Shown here piece by piece: positions 1-8,566 of a stretch of 64,000 nucleotides of DNA. The position numbers and the translations under genes were made by a program. The stretch lies in contig NZ_JADJNN010000019.1 of assembly GCF_016714285.1 (NCBI RefSeq), forward strand, positions 135,320-199,319, read 5' to 3'. Below the pieces are notes generated by a model. That model was not told the origin of the DNA. It searched no databases and saw only the letters and a list, made by a program, of their open reading frames with translations. This DNA is from Nannocystis sp. GTDB taxonomy: Bacteria; Myxococcota_A; Polyangia; Nannocystales; Nannocystaceae. Each line of letters starts with the position of its first letter. Within the stretch, counting starts at the first letter, position 1.

Positions 1-2
1 TC

Positions 3-1375
3 CTCGACGCACATCCGCTGATCCGGGAGTACTTCGCCCGCGAGCTACGCCGGACCCACGACGCCGGCTGGCGCGAGGGCCACCGCCGCCTCTACGACCA
101 CCTCTGCCGCTCTGTGCCCCACTGGCCCGAGGGCATCGCGGGCCTCCAGCCGCTCTACCAGGCCGTCGTCCACGGCTGCGCGCCGGCCGCACGGCGGACG
201 CACACAGGAACGCGGTCTACCTGGCGCGCATCAACCGGGGCGCCACGTTCTACAGCACCAACCATCTCGGGGCCGTCAGCGCGGACCTGGCGGCCATCGC
301 CTGCTTCTTCGAGCACACCTGGGACACCCCGTCGACCGCGCTCGACGCGGGGCCGCCCAGTCCTGGGTGCTCAACGAGGCGGCTTCACCCTGCGCGCCCT
401 CGGGCGTCTGCGCGACGCCCTCGGACCCATGCGGGCGGGCCTCGATGGCGACGTCCCAACTCGAACACTGGGAGAATGCCGCCATCGCGGCCAGCAACCT
501 GAGCGAGCTCGAGCTGGCGCTCGGCCAGACGAGCGCCGCCATCGACGCCGCCACGAAATCCGTGGAGTACGCCAATCGCGGCGACGACGATTTTCAGCGT
601 CTGTGCAGTCGCACGACCCTCGCGGATGCCCAGCACCAGGCAGGCGACCTCGCCGCCGCCCGGACGTTGTTCGCGGAGGCCGAGGCCATGGAGGCCCGAC
701 TCTACCCGGCCACCCCCCAGCTAGCTCGCTCCGCGGCCATCTATATTGCGACCTGCTGCTGCGCCCGGCCGAGCGCGCGGCCTGGCATTCTGCGCCCGGC
801 GACCCCGCTTGCACCGCTGACCTGCTGCACCTCTGCCAGACCCTGGTCGACCGGGCGTCACGCGCCCTGGCGGTCGGCGGCCGCAACAACCATCTCCTCA
901 GCATCGCCCTCGCCCACCTCAACCTCGGCTGCGCCGCCCTCCACGCCGCTATCCTCCCTCACCCACCCACTCGCACGAACCGCCCCTCGCCGACCCTCTC
1001 CTTTACCACCGCCCGCACCCACCTCGACGCCGCCGTCGACGGCCTGCGCAAGGCCGGCACGTTGAACCACCTCCCCGCGCCCTCATCACCCGCGCCCGCC
1101 TCCTCCACCGCACCGACCCCGACCTCGCCCTCCGCGACCTCGACGACGCCCAAACCCTCGCCGACCGCGGCCCCATGCCCCTCTTCCAGGCCGACATCCA
1201 CCTCACCCGCGCCCGCCTCTTCCACGACCGCACCGCCCTCGCTCTCGCCCGCGAGCTCATCGAGCGCCACGGCTACGGCCGCCGCCTCGACGAGCTCGCT
1301 GACGCCGAGGCCGAGGCCGAGGCCGAGGCCGAGGCCCTCACCTGGCCCACCCCCCTCACTCATCAAAGCCCGTGA
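3..1375 (+). pseudogene. Broken TPR-type protein, C-terminal part (5' end outside window)
   Basis: Reading starts inside a gene (frame from base 3: LDAHPLIREYF...) and continues as alpha-helical, Ala/Leu-rich sequence of the kind seen in the tetratricopeptide half of large myxobacterial NB-ARC/TIR-type proteins (family assignment is inference). The homologous-looking peptide passes through all three forward frames: NAVYLARINRGATFY near 209, ACFFEHTWDT near 303, AAQSWVLNEAA near 353, FTLRALGRLRDAL near 387, HWENAAIAASNLSEL near 463, and CDLLLRPAERAAWH near 750. At least six frame changes are needed within about 1 kb, so this is a decayed gene or poor sequence. It ends at the TGA at 1373-1375 after a GCCGAG hexamer repeat encoding Ala-Glu. 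Its last 20 bases overlap the end of the convergent gene. Confidence 0.6.
1304..1333 (+). repeat. Hexanucleotide microsatellite (GCCGAG)x5
   Basis: Five perfect GCCGAG units followed by a partial copy encode an Ala-Glu run at the C-terminus of the broken TPR gene. Such tracts are prone to copy-number slippage. Confidence 0.85.
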
Positions 1376-2621
1376 GCAGCAGCCGCAACCCCGCCGCCCC
1401 GGGCGCCTCCGGGCGCCCCCCCACCGCCGTGCGGATCGCCGGGTGCGCGAGCGGCAGCAGCCCCTCGAGCTCGGTCAACGCCGCCGCCTCGCCGGCCAGC
1501 GCCGCGTCGACCCGCGCCTGCAGCTGCGTCCGCGCCGTCGCCGTCAGGAACTCGCCCGCGTTCCAGGCCGTCAGCTCCGCCCCGGCCGGCAGCGTCAGCT
1601 CGCCCAGGCTCGCGTGACCCAGGCGCGCCCCCGCGGGCGCGCGCACCACGTCGAGCCGGCGCAGCCGCAGCCAGCCGCCGACCGCCACGCGCCCCTGACC
1701 ACCGCGACGCAGCAGCAGCGCCTCGCCCTGCGTCACCCGCAGCGCCAGCGTCGCCCCGCTCTCCCAGGTCCCCGCGTCGACGCCTTGCTTGAACGCCTCG
1801 CGCGCGGCCGCGGCGAGCCCCTTGGGCACGCGCAGCCCGCTCCAGCCCGGCGGCGGCCCGGCCTTCGAGCGCCACGCCGAGAACTCGATCGGCCCGGTGC
1901 TCGCCTCGCCCGCCGCGATCGCCTGCACGACCCGCAGGTGCCGCTCGATCCGCCCGAACAGCTGCGCCGGCGCCGGCTTCAACGTCCGCGCGTGCCGCCA
2001 CAGGTGCCCCGCGAGCCACCCGTCGTACACCTGCGCCGCCTCGGCCGCGTCGAGCAGCCCCGTCAATGACCCCACCGTCTCGGCCGCGCCGCTCACCGCC
2101 CGCTCGCGGTGCCGCTCCACCTCCGCGACCAGCCGCGCCGCCGCCTCCCCGGGCGGCGCGCCGTCGGCGAGCGGCAGCACGCTCCTCGCGTCGCCCGCGA
2201 CCTCCGCCTCGAAGCTGCGCCACAGCCCGCGCCGCGAGACCCAGCGCAGCGCAGCCTCGATCGCCGCGTCGTCGAGCGCCGCGGGGAACTCTTGCAACCC
2301 CGCCACGTCCACCGGCGGCGCCTGCGAACCTGTCCCTTGCGACAGGTCGCCCGCCTGCGCTGAAGCTGTCCCTTGCGACAGCTCACCCGGCGCCGCCTCG
2401 TCCTGCTGCGACGGCCCCGGCTTGTGCTCGCCCGGCTTCAGCTTCTCCGCGCAGTTGGCGAGGAACACCAGCGCGATCGCCAGCAGCCGCAGCACCGGCG
2501 CCCCGTGGGCCGACAGCACCACCACCTCGCCGCGGGCGATCCGCAGCAGCAGCGTCAGCGCCACCGCGCCCGCGCCGATCCACATCCACACGGCCCGCGG
2601 GGCCCGAATCGCCGCGATCAT
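1356..2621 (-). CDS. Hypothetical membrane-anchored protein (421 aa), partner of radical SAM gene
   Basis: Not recognised as a known family. Two hydrophobic segments (about residues 11-28 and 41-57) suggest an N-terminal membrane hairpin, followed by a roughly 360-residue soluble Ala-rich part that contains several Trp and ends in LLLTGFDE. The ATG at 2621 overlaps the stop of the upstream radical SAM gene as ATGA, so the two are probably translationally coupled and may act together. Residues 81-97 contain two LSQGT copies encoded by two hairpin-forming palindromes (2328-2347, 2364-2383), which look like in-frame insertions. The 3' end overlaps the end of the broken TPR gene on the other strand. 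The long alternative reading that continues through to 3356 in this frame is antisense to nothing real and was not used. Confidence 0.7.
   Translation of the reverse strand: MIAAIRAPRAVWMWIGAGAVALTLLLRIARGEVVVLSAHGAPVLRLLAIALVFLANCAEKLKPGEHKPGPSQQDEAAPGELSQGTASAQAGDLSQGTGSQAPPVDVAGLQEFPAALDDAAIEAALRWVSRRGLWRSFEAEVAGDARSVLPLADGAPPGEAAARLVAEVERHRERAVSGAAETVGSLTGLLDAAEAAQVYDGWLAGHLWRHARTLKPAPAQLFGRIERHLRVVQAIAAGEASTGPIEFSAWRSKAGPPPGWSGLRVPKGLAAAAREAFKQGVDAGTWESGATLALRVTQGEALLLRRGGQGRVAVGGWLRLRRLDVVRAPAGARLGHASLGELTLPAGAELTAWNAGEFLTATARTQLQARVDAALAGEAAALTELEGLLPLAHPAIRTAVGGRPEAPGAAGLRLLLTGFDE
2328..2383. repeat. Two in-frame hairpin palindromes with compensatory change
   Basis: Copy 1 (2328-2347) is ACCTGTC-CCTTGC-GACAGGT and copy 2 (2364-2383) is AGCTGTC-CCTTGC-GACAGCT. 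The 7-bp stems are perfect in both although the second base pair differs, which is the covariation expected if pairing is selected. Both lie in frame inside a coding sequence. They belong to the dispersed CTGTCC/GGACAG family of this window. Confidence 0.75.
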
Positions 2622-3664
2622 CCGGCCCTCCGCGCCCCACCGCCGAACGCCTGCTCGCGGCAGCCGTTGCCGTTGCGGCTCTGCAACCAGCACTCCTTGC
2701 CGTCGCTGCACACGCCCTGCCCGCGCTGGCGGAAGCGCGTGAAGCCGCGGGCCCAGATGTCCCGCAGCGGCCGCTCGCGCAGGTTGCCCTCGCTCTCGCC
2801 GAGGTCTGTCGTCGTACACGGCAGGACCTCGCCGCTCGCCCCGATCACGCACGAGATCCGGCCCGCCCCGCACAGGAATGGTTGATCGCGGTAGTACCGA
2901 TCGTCGGCGCCGGCGCTGCCCCACTCGTTGCACAGCTCGACGTGGAACACCGCCCGCTTGCGGCGGGCGAACGCCGCCACCCGGCGCAGCTGCTCCGGCG
3001 TCGGAAACAGCGCCATGTGCTCGGCCCCGCGGCCCTCCGGCGCGAACAGGTGCAGGCCCCAGCTGTCGGCCCCCGAGGCCGCCACCACCGGAAACATATC
3101 GGCGACCCGGTCGGCGCTCTGGCGCGTCACCGTGGTCCCGGCCACGACCTCGCGGCAGCCGGTCTCCTTGAGCACGCGGATCGCCGCCAGCGCCGCGTCG
3201 AAGCTGCCCACCTTGCCGCGAAACAGGTCGTGCTGCGCGCGCTCCCCGTCGAGGCTGATCGCCGCCAGGCTCGGCGGGTGGCGGGCCAGCAGCGACCTGA
3301 ACTTCGGGACATGTCCCCCGTGCGTGTGCATCGCCCACTCGAGCCCCTGCTCGCACGCGTAGGCGATGATCTCCGGGATGTCGCGCCGCAGCAGCAGCTC
3401 GCCGCCCGCCAGCACCAGGGTCGGCCGCCCGAGCGCCACCAGCTCGTCGACGATCAGCCGCTTCGCCTCCTCCGTGCTGAGCTCACCGGGCGTGCGCTTG
3501 CCCGCCGACGAGTAGCAGTGCGGGCAGTGCAGGTCGCAGGCCGAGGTCACGATCCACTGCACCGCCACCGGTCGCCGGACCAGCCGCAGCGCGTGCAACA
3601 GCCGCGTCTCCGTCTCCCACACCTCCGGGGCCGCGCGCGCATAGAGGCGGTGTAACAGTCCCAT
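2618..3664 (-). CDS. Radical SAM/SPASM domain protein
   Basis: 348-residue radical SAM enzyme. The cluster-binding CX3CX2C motif is C43-D-L-H-C47-P-H-C50. A second set of Cys near the C-terminus (LCGAGRISC, LPC, VCSDGKEC, NGC) is typical of a SPASM auxiliary Fe-S domain, as in peptide-modifying maturases and related oxidoreductases. Start ATG at 3664 is chosen because the motif then lies at the usual distance from the N-terminus; longer readings add only low-complexity sequence. The stop overlaps the start of the two-TM gene (ATGA). No precursor peptide is evident next to it, so substrate is unknown. A GGGACATGTCCC palindrome (3306-3317) lies in frame and encodes Gly-His-Val-Pro. Confidence 0.85.
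   Translation of the reverse strand: MGLLHRLYARAAPEVWETETRLLHALRLVRRPVAVQWIVTSACDLHCPHCYSSAGKRTPGELSTEEAKRLIVDELVALGRPTLVLAGGELLLRRDIPEIIAYACEQGLEWAMHTHGGHVPKFRSLLARHPPSLAAISLDGERAQHDLFRGKVGSFDAALAAIRVLKETGCREVVAGTTVTRQSADRVADMFPVVAASGADSWGLHLFAPEGRGAEHMALFPTPEQLRRVAAFARRKRAVFHVELCNEWGSAGADDRYYRDQPFLCGAGRISCVIGASGEVLPCTTTDLGESEGNLRERPLRDIWARGFTRFRQRGQGVCSDGKECWLQSRNGNGCREQAFGGGARRAG
3306..3317. repeat. Perfect palindrome GGGACATGTCCC inside radical SAM gene
   Basis: Perfect 12-bp inverted repeat containing the GGACATGTCC core that recurs elsewhere in the window (50224, 50897, 52128). It is read through in frame. Confidence 0.7.
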
Positions 3665-3814
3665 GCCGCGATGGTACCCGCGCCCGCCCGCTGCGGGCCG
3701 CGTGCGACGCGTAAAAACTCGGTAAGACCCCACGACGCTCACGACGCCCGCGACGACACGACCGCCCACGGCCCCCCACGCCAGGCTTCAGGGCGATCCT
3801 GCGACCCGCCGGGC

Positions 3815-5413
3815 TCACAGCGTCTTGATGTACTCGAGCAGCGCCGCCCGCTCGCCCGCGTCGAGCGCGTCCCCGAAGGTGTGGCCGCCGTTGCCGTGAC
3901 CCGGCTTGCTCGTGTCATAGACGAACTTACGCTGATCGGCCGGAGCGTCGTCCTGCCCGTAGGGCGTGGCGATGAAGGGCCAGCCCAGCGTGCTTTGATC
4001 GTAGTTCGCGCTGTCGAGATCGACGCGGCGCCAGCGGGCCGGCCGCGTGTCGCTCTCGAGCAGCGCCGCCAGCGTCGGCACCGACCCATTGTGCAGATAC
4101 GGCGCGGTCGCCCACACCCCGTCGAGCGGCGGCGCGACATAGCCCGGGAACGGCAGCTCGACCTCGAGCTGGACGATCTTCCCGTAATACGACTCGTTGA
4201 ACCACTGCACCATCTCGCCATAATTCTCGCCCGCGTTGGCCACCGTCGAGTCGGTGCCGATCACGTCCAGCGGCAGCAGGAGGTTCGGGTAGGTCTCGCC
4301 GTCGTCCCCCGCGGCGGCCGGCGCGTAGGTGCCGTGGCAACCCGCGCAGCGGGCGACGAACACCGCCTCGCCCGCGGCCGCCAGCTCGGCGTCGATCGCG
4401 AACGGATACACCGGCGATCGCAGCGACCGGATATACGCGTTGATATCGTCGAAGTACTCGAAGATCTCGTCCGCCTCCGCCACGCTATCGGTGCACAGCG
4501 ACGACGCGAACATCATCGTCCGCGGTGGTCGCCGCGGTTCATCCCATTATAAAAGACCCCGTGCTTCTTGTGCACCCGCCACCACGGCGGAGTGTCGACC
4601 GGCGCCATGATCTCCGGCGGGAACAGCAGCGGATCGTCGCTCCACGCCAGGGTGTCGCTATTGTGGTGCGCCGCCAGGGCCACCGCCAACATGTCCGCCG
4701 GGTTGGTCCCGACGGTCAGCATCTTGATCTTCGGCCCGACCGCCTTGTAGCGCTCGACAAACTTGTTGATCTCCCCGATCACGCCGCCCGGGAAGATGTC
4801 GAGGATCGGCAGGTTGTCGACCAGCGCGCCCATCGGCACGTCGGTGAAGTCGAGGTCCGCCTCGCCGAGCCCGACCACCAGCTCGCCGTTGAAGCGACCC
4901 GCGTGACACTCGAGGCAGTTGAAGCTCGCTATCTCGACGCCGCTCTTCGGCGTGTGCACGGTCCAGTTGTAGGGCACCTCCGCGTTCTTGCCGCTGCGCC
5001 CCGGCAGCGGGTCGCCCTTGGTGAAGTCGCCGAGCAGCCCCTTGGCCAGCCCGAACAGCACGTAGGGCACGCCGCAGGTGATATAGCCGCGGGTCAACAT
5101 CGCCTGATAACCCGCGGCCGGATCGCCGGGGCGCCTGCGGCGTCTCGGGGATAACCCAGCCCGCGTCCCACGGGCCCGGCGGCAATCCGGGCTCGCCCGT
5201 GCTCGAGCCGCCCTCACCCGCCGTGCCAGTCGGCGCCGGGTTGCTCGACGCATCCGCGCTCGCCGCGTCCCCCGTCGATCCGCCCGCGGCGCCCGTCGTC
5301 GGCGCGGCCGTCGTCTCGGCGCCGCCGCTGCTCGCGGGCTCGCCGGAACCAGCGTCACCGGAGCCACAGGACACGCACACGACCGTGAGAATGAGCGCGC
5401 GTTTGGCAGCCAT
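3815..5413 (-). pseudogene. Di-haem cytochrome c lipoprotein, two compensating frameshifts
   Basis: The N-terminal frame (5413 downward) has a lipoprotein signal (VVCVSCGSG) and a Gly/Ala/Thr linker. The middle part, in another frame, carries a first haem-c site CLECH. The C-terminal part (4516 to the stop at 3815) carries a second, CAGCH, followed by LPFPGYVAPPLDGVWATAPYLHNGSVPTL-type sequence typical of cytochrome c peroxidase/thiol-oxidoreductase-like di-haem proteins. Frame changes lie near 5130-5145 and near 4515-4525. The overall span is a multiple of three (about 530 residues), so one insertion plus one deletion explain it. It would act as a periplasmic electron-transfer or peroxidase-like protein; the exact substrate cannot be told. 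Confidence 0.7.
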
Positions 5414-5458
5414 CGTCGGCGACGCTATCAGGGCACCCGCGGGCTGCCAAGGCCAGGC

Positions 5459-5980
5459 TCACGGCTTTGGCAGCGGCACACAGACGAAGTGCGCGACCAG
5501 CGGGTCCGGCTGGGAGCACTCCTTGTCCGGGCCGCAGATCATCGTCAGGCAGTCGCAGGCCGGCGCGCCCGGACAGCCCGTCGCGGGGGCGCAGGTGAAC
5601 GCGGGGGGCGGCGTCGGCCCGCAGCAGCAGTCCTGGCCGTCGCCCCCGCACTGGGCCGGTGTCGTCCCCCGCGGACACGGATCGCCCGGCGCCGGGAAGG
5701 AGCACGCCGGCTCGAGCACATCCTCGACGCAGACCTCATCGGTGCAGGTCAGCTCCGGTGTACACACCACCATCTCGGACCCCGTCGTCGCGTCGCCCGT
5801 GCCGGTCATCGCCTGCGTGCTCGACCCGGCGCTCGCCTCGGTCGGCCCCGATCCCGTGCTCATCGCGGCGCCCGTCGAGCCCGTGCTCGCGTCGCTGCCC
5901 CCCTTCGAATCACCGCACCCTGCCAGCACCATGAAACCAAGCACCGAGGACAGATTCGCCGCAACCCATCGCGTTCGCAT
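5459..5980 (-). CDS. Cys-rich lipoprotein (173 aa)
   Basis: Starts MRTRWVAANLSS and has a signal sequence ending in a lipobox (VLAGCGDS), then a Ser/Thr/Gly-rich spacer, then a compact C-terminal region with about 18 Cys (CTPELTCTDEVC..., DCCCGPTPPP...). An upstream in-frame ATG at 6001 would add seven residues and is less likely. Probably anchored at the outer or inner membrane with a disulfide-rich surface domain. No function can be assigned. The next gene downstream on this strand is the broken cytochrome, 45 bases away. Confidence 0.75.
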   Translation of the reverse strand: MRTRWVAANLSSVLGFMVLAGCGDSKGGSDASTGSTGAAMSTGSGPTEASAGSSTQAMTGTGDATTGSEMVVCTPELTCTDEVCVEDVLEPACSFPAPGDPCPRGTTPAQCGGDGQDCCCGPTPPPAFTCAPATGCPGAPACDCLTMICGPDKECSQPDPLVAHFVCVPLPKP

Positions 5981-6106
5981 TGGTAGATGATACCCCAGCA
6001 CCCGCCACAGCGGGAGGCCAGGTCGACAGCACGCCCAGGCCCGCCTGGCGTGACCCCTTGCTGCGGTTGATCGACCTGCACGAGCGCTTCGGCGACCACG
6101 ACCCGC

Positions 6107-6808
6107 TCAGGCGACGCGCAGGCTCAGGTTCAGCGCCAGCCCGCGCTCCAGCGCCTCGACCTCGTGCCACGCCCCCGCCGGCACGCACAGCAGGTCCCCC
6201 GGCCCGAGCTCGACCACCTCGAGCCCCGACGGCGGCGGCGGCGGCTCGCGATCCGCCACCGGGGCCATCCACTGCGTGTCGCCGAATCGGTCGATCTGCC
6301 CGTTGGCGCCCGGATTCGCCGCCGCGGCCGTCCGCTGATATCGCCAGCGCTTGCGCCCCGTGAGCTGCAGCGTGGTCGAGACGCGGGTGTCAAAGTGCAT
6401 CGGCGTGCGCGCCCCGGCGGGCGAGAGGTAGGCGTTGAAGCGGCCGCCCGCGCAGCCGAGCTCGCGCACCAGCGCCTCCACCACCGCCGCCAGCCCGGCG
6501 TCGAATTCCGAGACATCGTCGGCGCAGATCGTGTGACCGCGGGCGAGCCAGGCCTCGATCTCGTCGACCGCGATCGCCTCGGTGAAGGTCAAGCCATCCC
6601 CCAGCGGGTCGGTGACGATGGCGCCGAACGGCGGCGAGGCCTGCCACTGCCCGGGCATGCGGCGCAGCGCGGCGAGCAGGCGCGCCTCGTCGCACAAGCC
6701 CGCGAAGCGACCGGCCGCGCCGCGGTCGAGCCACGCCTCGCCGCGCACCAGCGCGGCGGCCAACTCGCCCGCCGCGTGCCCGAGCAGTCGCTCGCAGACC
6801 CCACTCAT
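6107..6808 (-). CDS. JmjC/cupin-like 2-oxoglutarate oxygenase
   Basis: 233 residues with a JmjC-type double-stranded beta-helix. Iron ligands can be read as H138 and D140 (PMHFDTRVS) and H215 (GDLLCVPAGAWHEV), separated by the strand QLTGRKRW that normally carries the 2-oxoglutarate-binding Lys/Arg. Proteins of this family hydroxylate ribosomal proteins or other substrates; here the substrate is unknown. Ends LNLSLRVA, like other cupin_8 proteins. It is divergent from the membrane protein starting at 6863, with only 54 bases between the two starts. Confidence 0.75.
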   Translation of the reverse strand: MSGVCERLLGHAAGELAAALVRGEAWLDRGAAGRFAGLCDEARLLAALRRMPGQWQASPPFGAIVTDPLGDGLTFTEAIAVDEIEAWLARGHTICADDVSEFDAGLAAVVEALVRELGCAGGRFNAYLSPAGARTPMHFDTRVSTTLQLTGRKRWRYQRTAAAANPGANGQIDRFGDTQWMAPVADREPPPPPSGLEVVELGPGDLLCVPAGAWHEVEALERGLALNLSLRVA

Positions 6809-6862
6809 ATCGCCGCTTCCGCTCCCGCGGCCCCCCTGATAGCCTGCAGCGGGGGATCAGGA

Positions 6863-7665
6863 ATGTCCGCAGCGTTCTCGCCACGCATGGTGATATTCAG
6901 CCTGGTCATCTACGTGCTCGCCTTCCTGGTGACCACGATCTTGCACGAGCTGGGGCACGCCGTCACCTCTGCCGCGCTCGGCGGACGGCCCGTCCTCCAC
7001 CACGTCTACGTCGTCCACACCGGCCTCGCCGGCATGACCCAGGCGGTGGTCTCCGCCGCCGGCCCCCTCCTCAGCCTGGTCCAGGGCCTCGGCCTGATGG
7101 CGGCGCTGCGCTTCATGACCGCCGCGCCCGGCCCCTCCGCCTGTTCGTGCTGTGGCTCTGCCTCCACGGCCTCGTCAATTTCTTCGGCTACCTGATCACC
7201 ACCCCCTTCGTGCCCAACGCCGACCTCGGCAAGGTCGCCGCGATCCTCGAGCTCCCCGCCGCCGGCCGCTGGGCGCTGTTCGCCGTCGGCATCGCCGCGA
7301 TCTCGTGGATCGGCATGTGGGCCCGCGAGCCCCTGATGGCCTTCGCCGTCGACCCCGCGACCCTGGTCGAACCGGACGCCCGCGCCCGCCACATCCTCGC
7401 CGCGGGCGTCCTCCCGTGGATCGCCGGCGGCGCCCTGATCGCCCTCGCCAGCTGGCCCGCGCCGCACTGGATCTCCTACGCCTACCCCTTCTTCGCCGGC
7501 TTCTTCCTGATCGTCACCTGGCGCCGCGTCGCCGACGTGATCCCACCCGCGCTGCCCGCCAGCCCGTGGACCGAGGCCCCGCTGTGGCCGTGGCTGCTCG
7601 CGCTGGCCGCCGTGCTCGCGGTGTTCCGCGGCGTGCTCGCGCCCGGCGTCCGCCTGGTGCGATGA
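6863..7665 (+). CDS. HExxH membrane protease-like protein, one frameshift
   Basis: Start ATG at 6863 follows a purine-rich GGGGGATCAGGA. The N-terminal helix contains HELGH (H28, H32), the zinc motif of site-2 (M50-like) and similar integral membrane proteases, followed by more hydrophobic helices. The reading moves to another frame between about 7120 and 7145 (…LRF to LFVLWLCLHGLVNFFGYL), and continues to TGA at 7663-7665 with three or more further TM helices. Total length is one base short of a multiple of three (about 267 residues expected), so a single-base deletion explains it, either in the genome or in the sequence. Confidence 0.6.
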
Positions 7666-7681
7666 TGCGGTAGGATATTCC

Positions 7682-8454
7682 ATGCGCGTAAATCTACACA
7701 TTGTGCCCCTTGGACTGGTCGCCACATTGCTCGCCTGTCCCACGCCGACCGACCCGGCGACAACCCTTGATACAACAGATGCCGCGTCCACGGCCGGCAC
7801 CGTGGCGACGACAGCATCGGGTGGGGTCACCACGACCGCCACCGACACTGCGACCGGGGGGCGGGCGAGCCGTCGCAGTACTGCCCAGGTGCCGAGGCCT
7901 GGCCCAATGGCACTGTGCTCTGTCGCACCGATGCCGACTGCCCCGAGGAGGGGGGCCAGTTCGTGTGCGCGGCGGACGGCTTCAAGTTCCCAGATCTCGG
8001 CTGCGGCGGATGTGTCGATCCATGCGGCGGCGACGGCTACCCATGCGCCGCACCTTCCTTCTGCGTCGATAACGGCCCGGGTTGCTGCGGCCAGTGCGTC
8101 TCGGACTGCACCATGGGCGCAATGTGTAACCCGGGTTATGAGTGCGACCCCAACAAGGCGCCCGACCTCGATGGATTCTGCGTGCCCATCGCCTGTGGCG
8201 CGGGCTGGAACTGCGCCGACGGGCTGGTCTGCCACCCGATCGGTCCCGGCACAGACGCCCACGGCTGCAGTCCGGCGGTGTGTTCCGACCCGGAAGGCGC
8301 GCCCTGCTCGCCGAATGGTACGTGCATTCCGGAGGTCGGGTGCGGCTTCAACAAGCCATGTGAGGTCGACGCTGACTGTGCGTGTGGGACCTGCGTGGAC
8401 TCGGTATGTCGCGACCGCCCAGGTCAGTGCGTGGACGTGAGTCCGCCCGAGTGA
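7682..8454 (+). CDS. Cys-rich lipoprotein, one-base deletion in a G run
   Basis: Signal peptide with lipobox (ATLLACPT), Thr-rich linker, then a Cys-rich region (CRTDADCPEEGG, CGGCVDPCGGDGYPC, CGCGFNKPCEVDADC-type spacing) reminiscent of EGF/Dickkopf-like disulfide modules in myxobacterial lipoproteins. The two halves lie in different frames. Adding one G to the six-G run at 7856-7861 joins them into one protein of about 257 residues. This is either phase-variable-like slippage or a homopolymer sequencing error. Starts 17 bases after the stop of the HExxH gene. Confidence 0.65.
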
Positions 8455-8566
8455 CGGCGGTGCGTACGACGAAGAGAGCGTGGCTGGGCGTGGAGCCACC
8501 TGCGACGCCGAACGGCGCCCACGACCAGCACCGGCACCCGACCGGCCAGAATGAGCGTACCCCGTA

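Noticed and set aside
1356..3356. A 666-codon minus-strand ORF
   Set aside because: It joins the real hypothetical protein (1356-2621) to antisense-like sequence inside the radical SAM gene, which is in another frame with clear CX3CX2C. High-GC DNA gives such long open frames.
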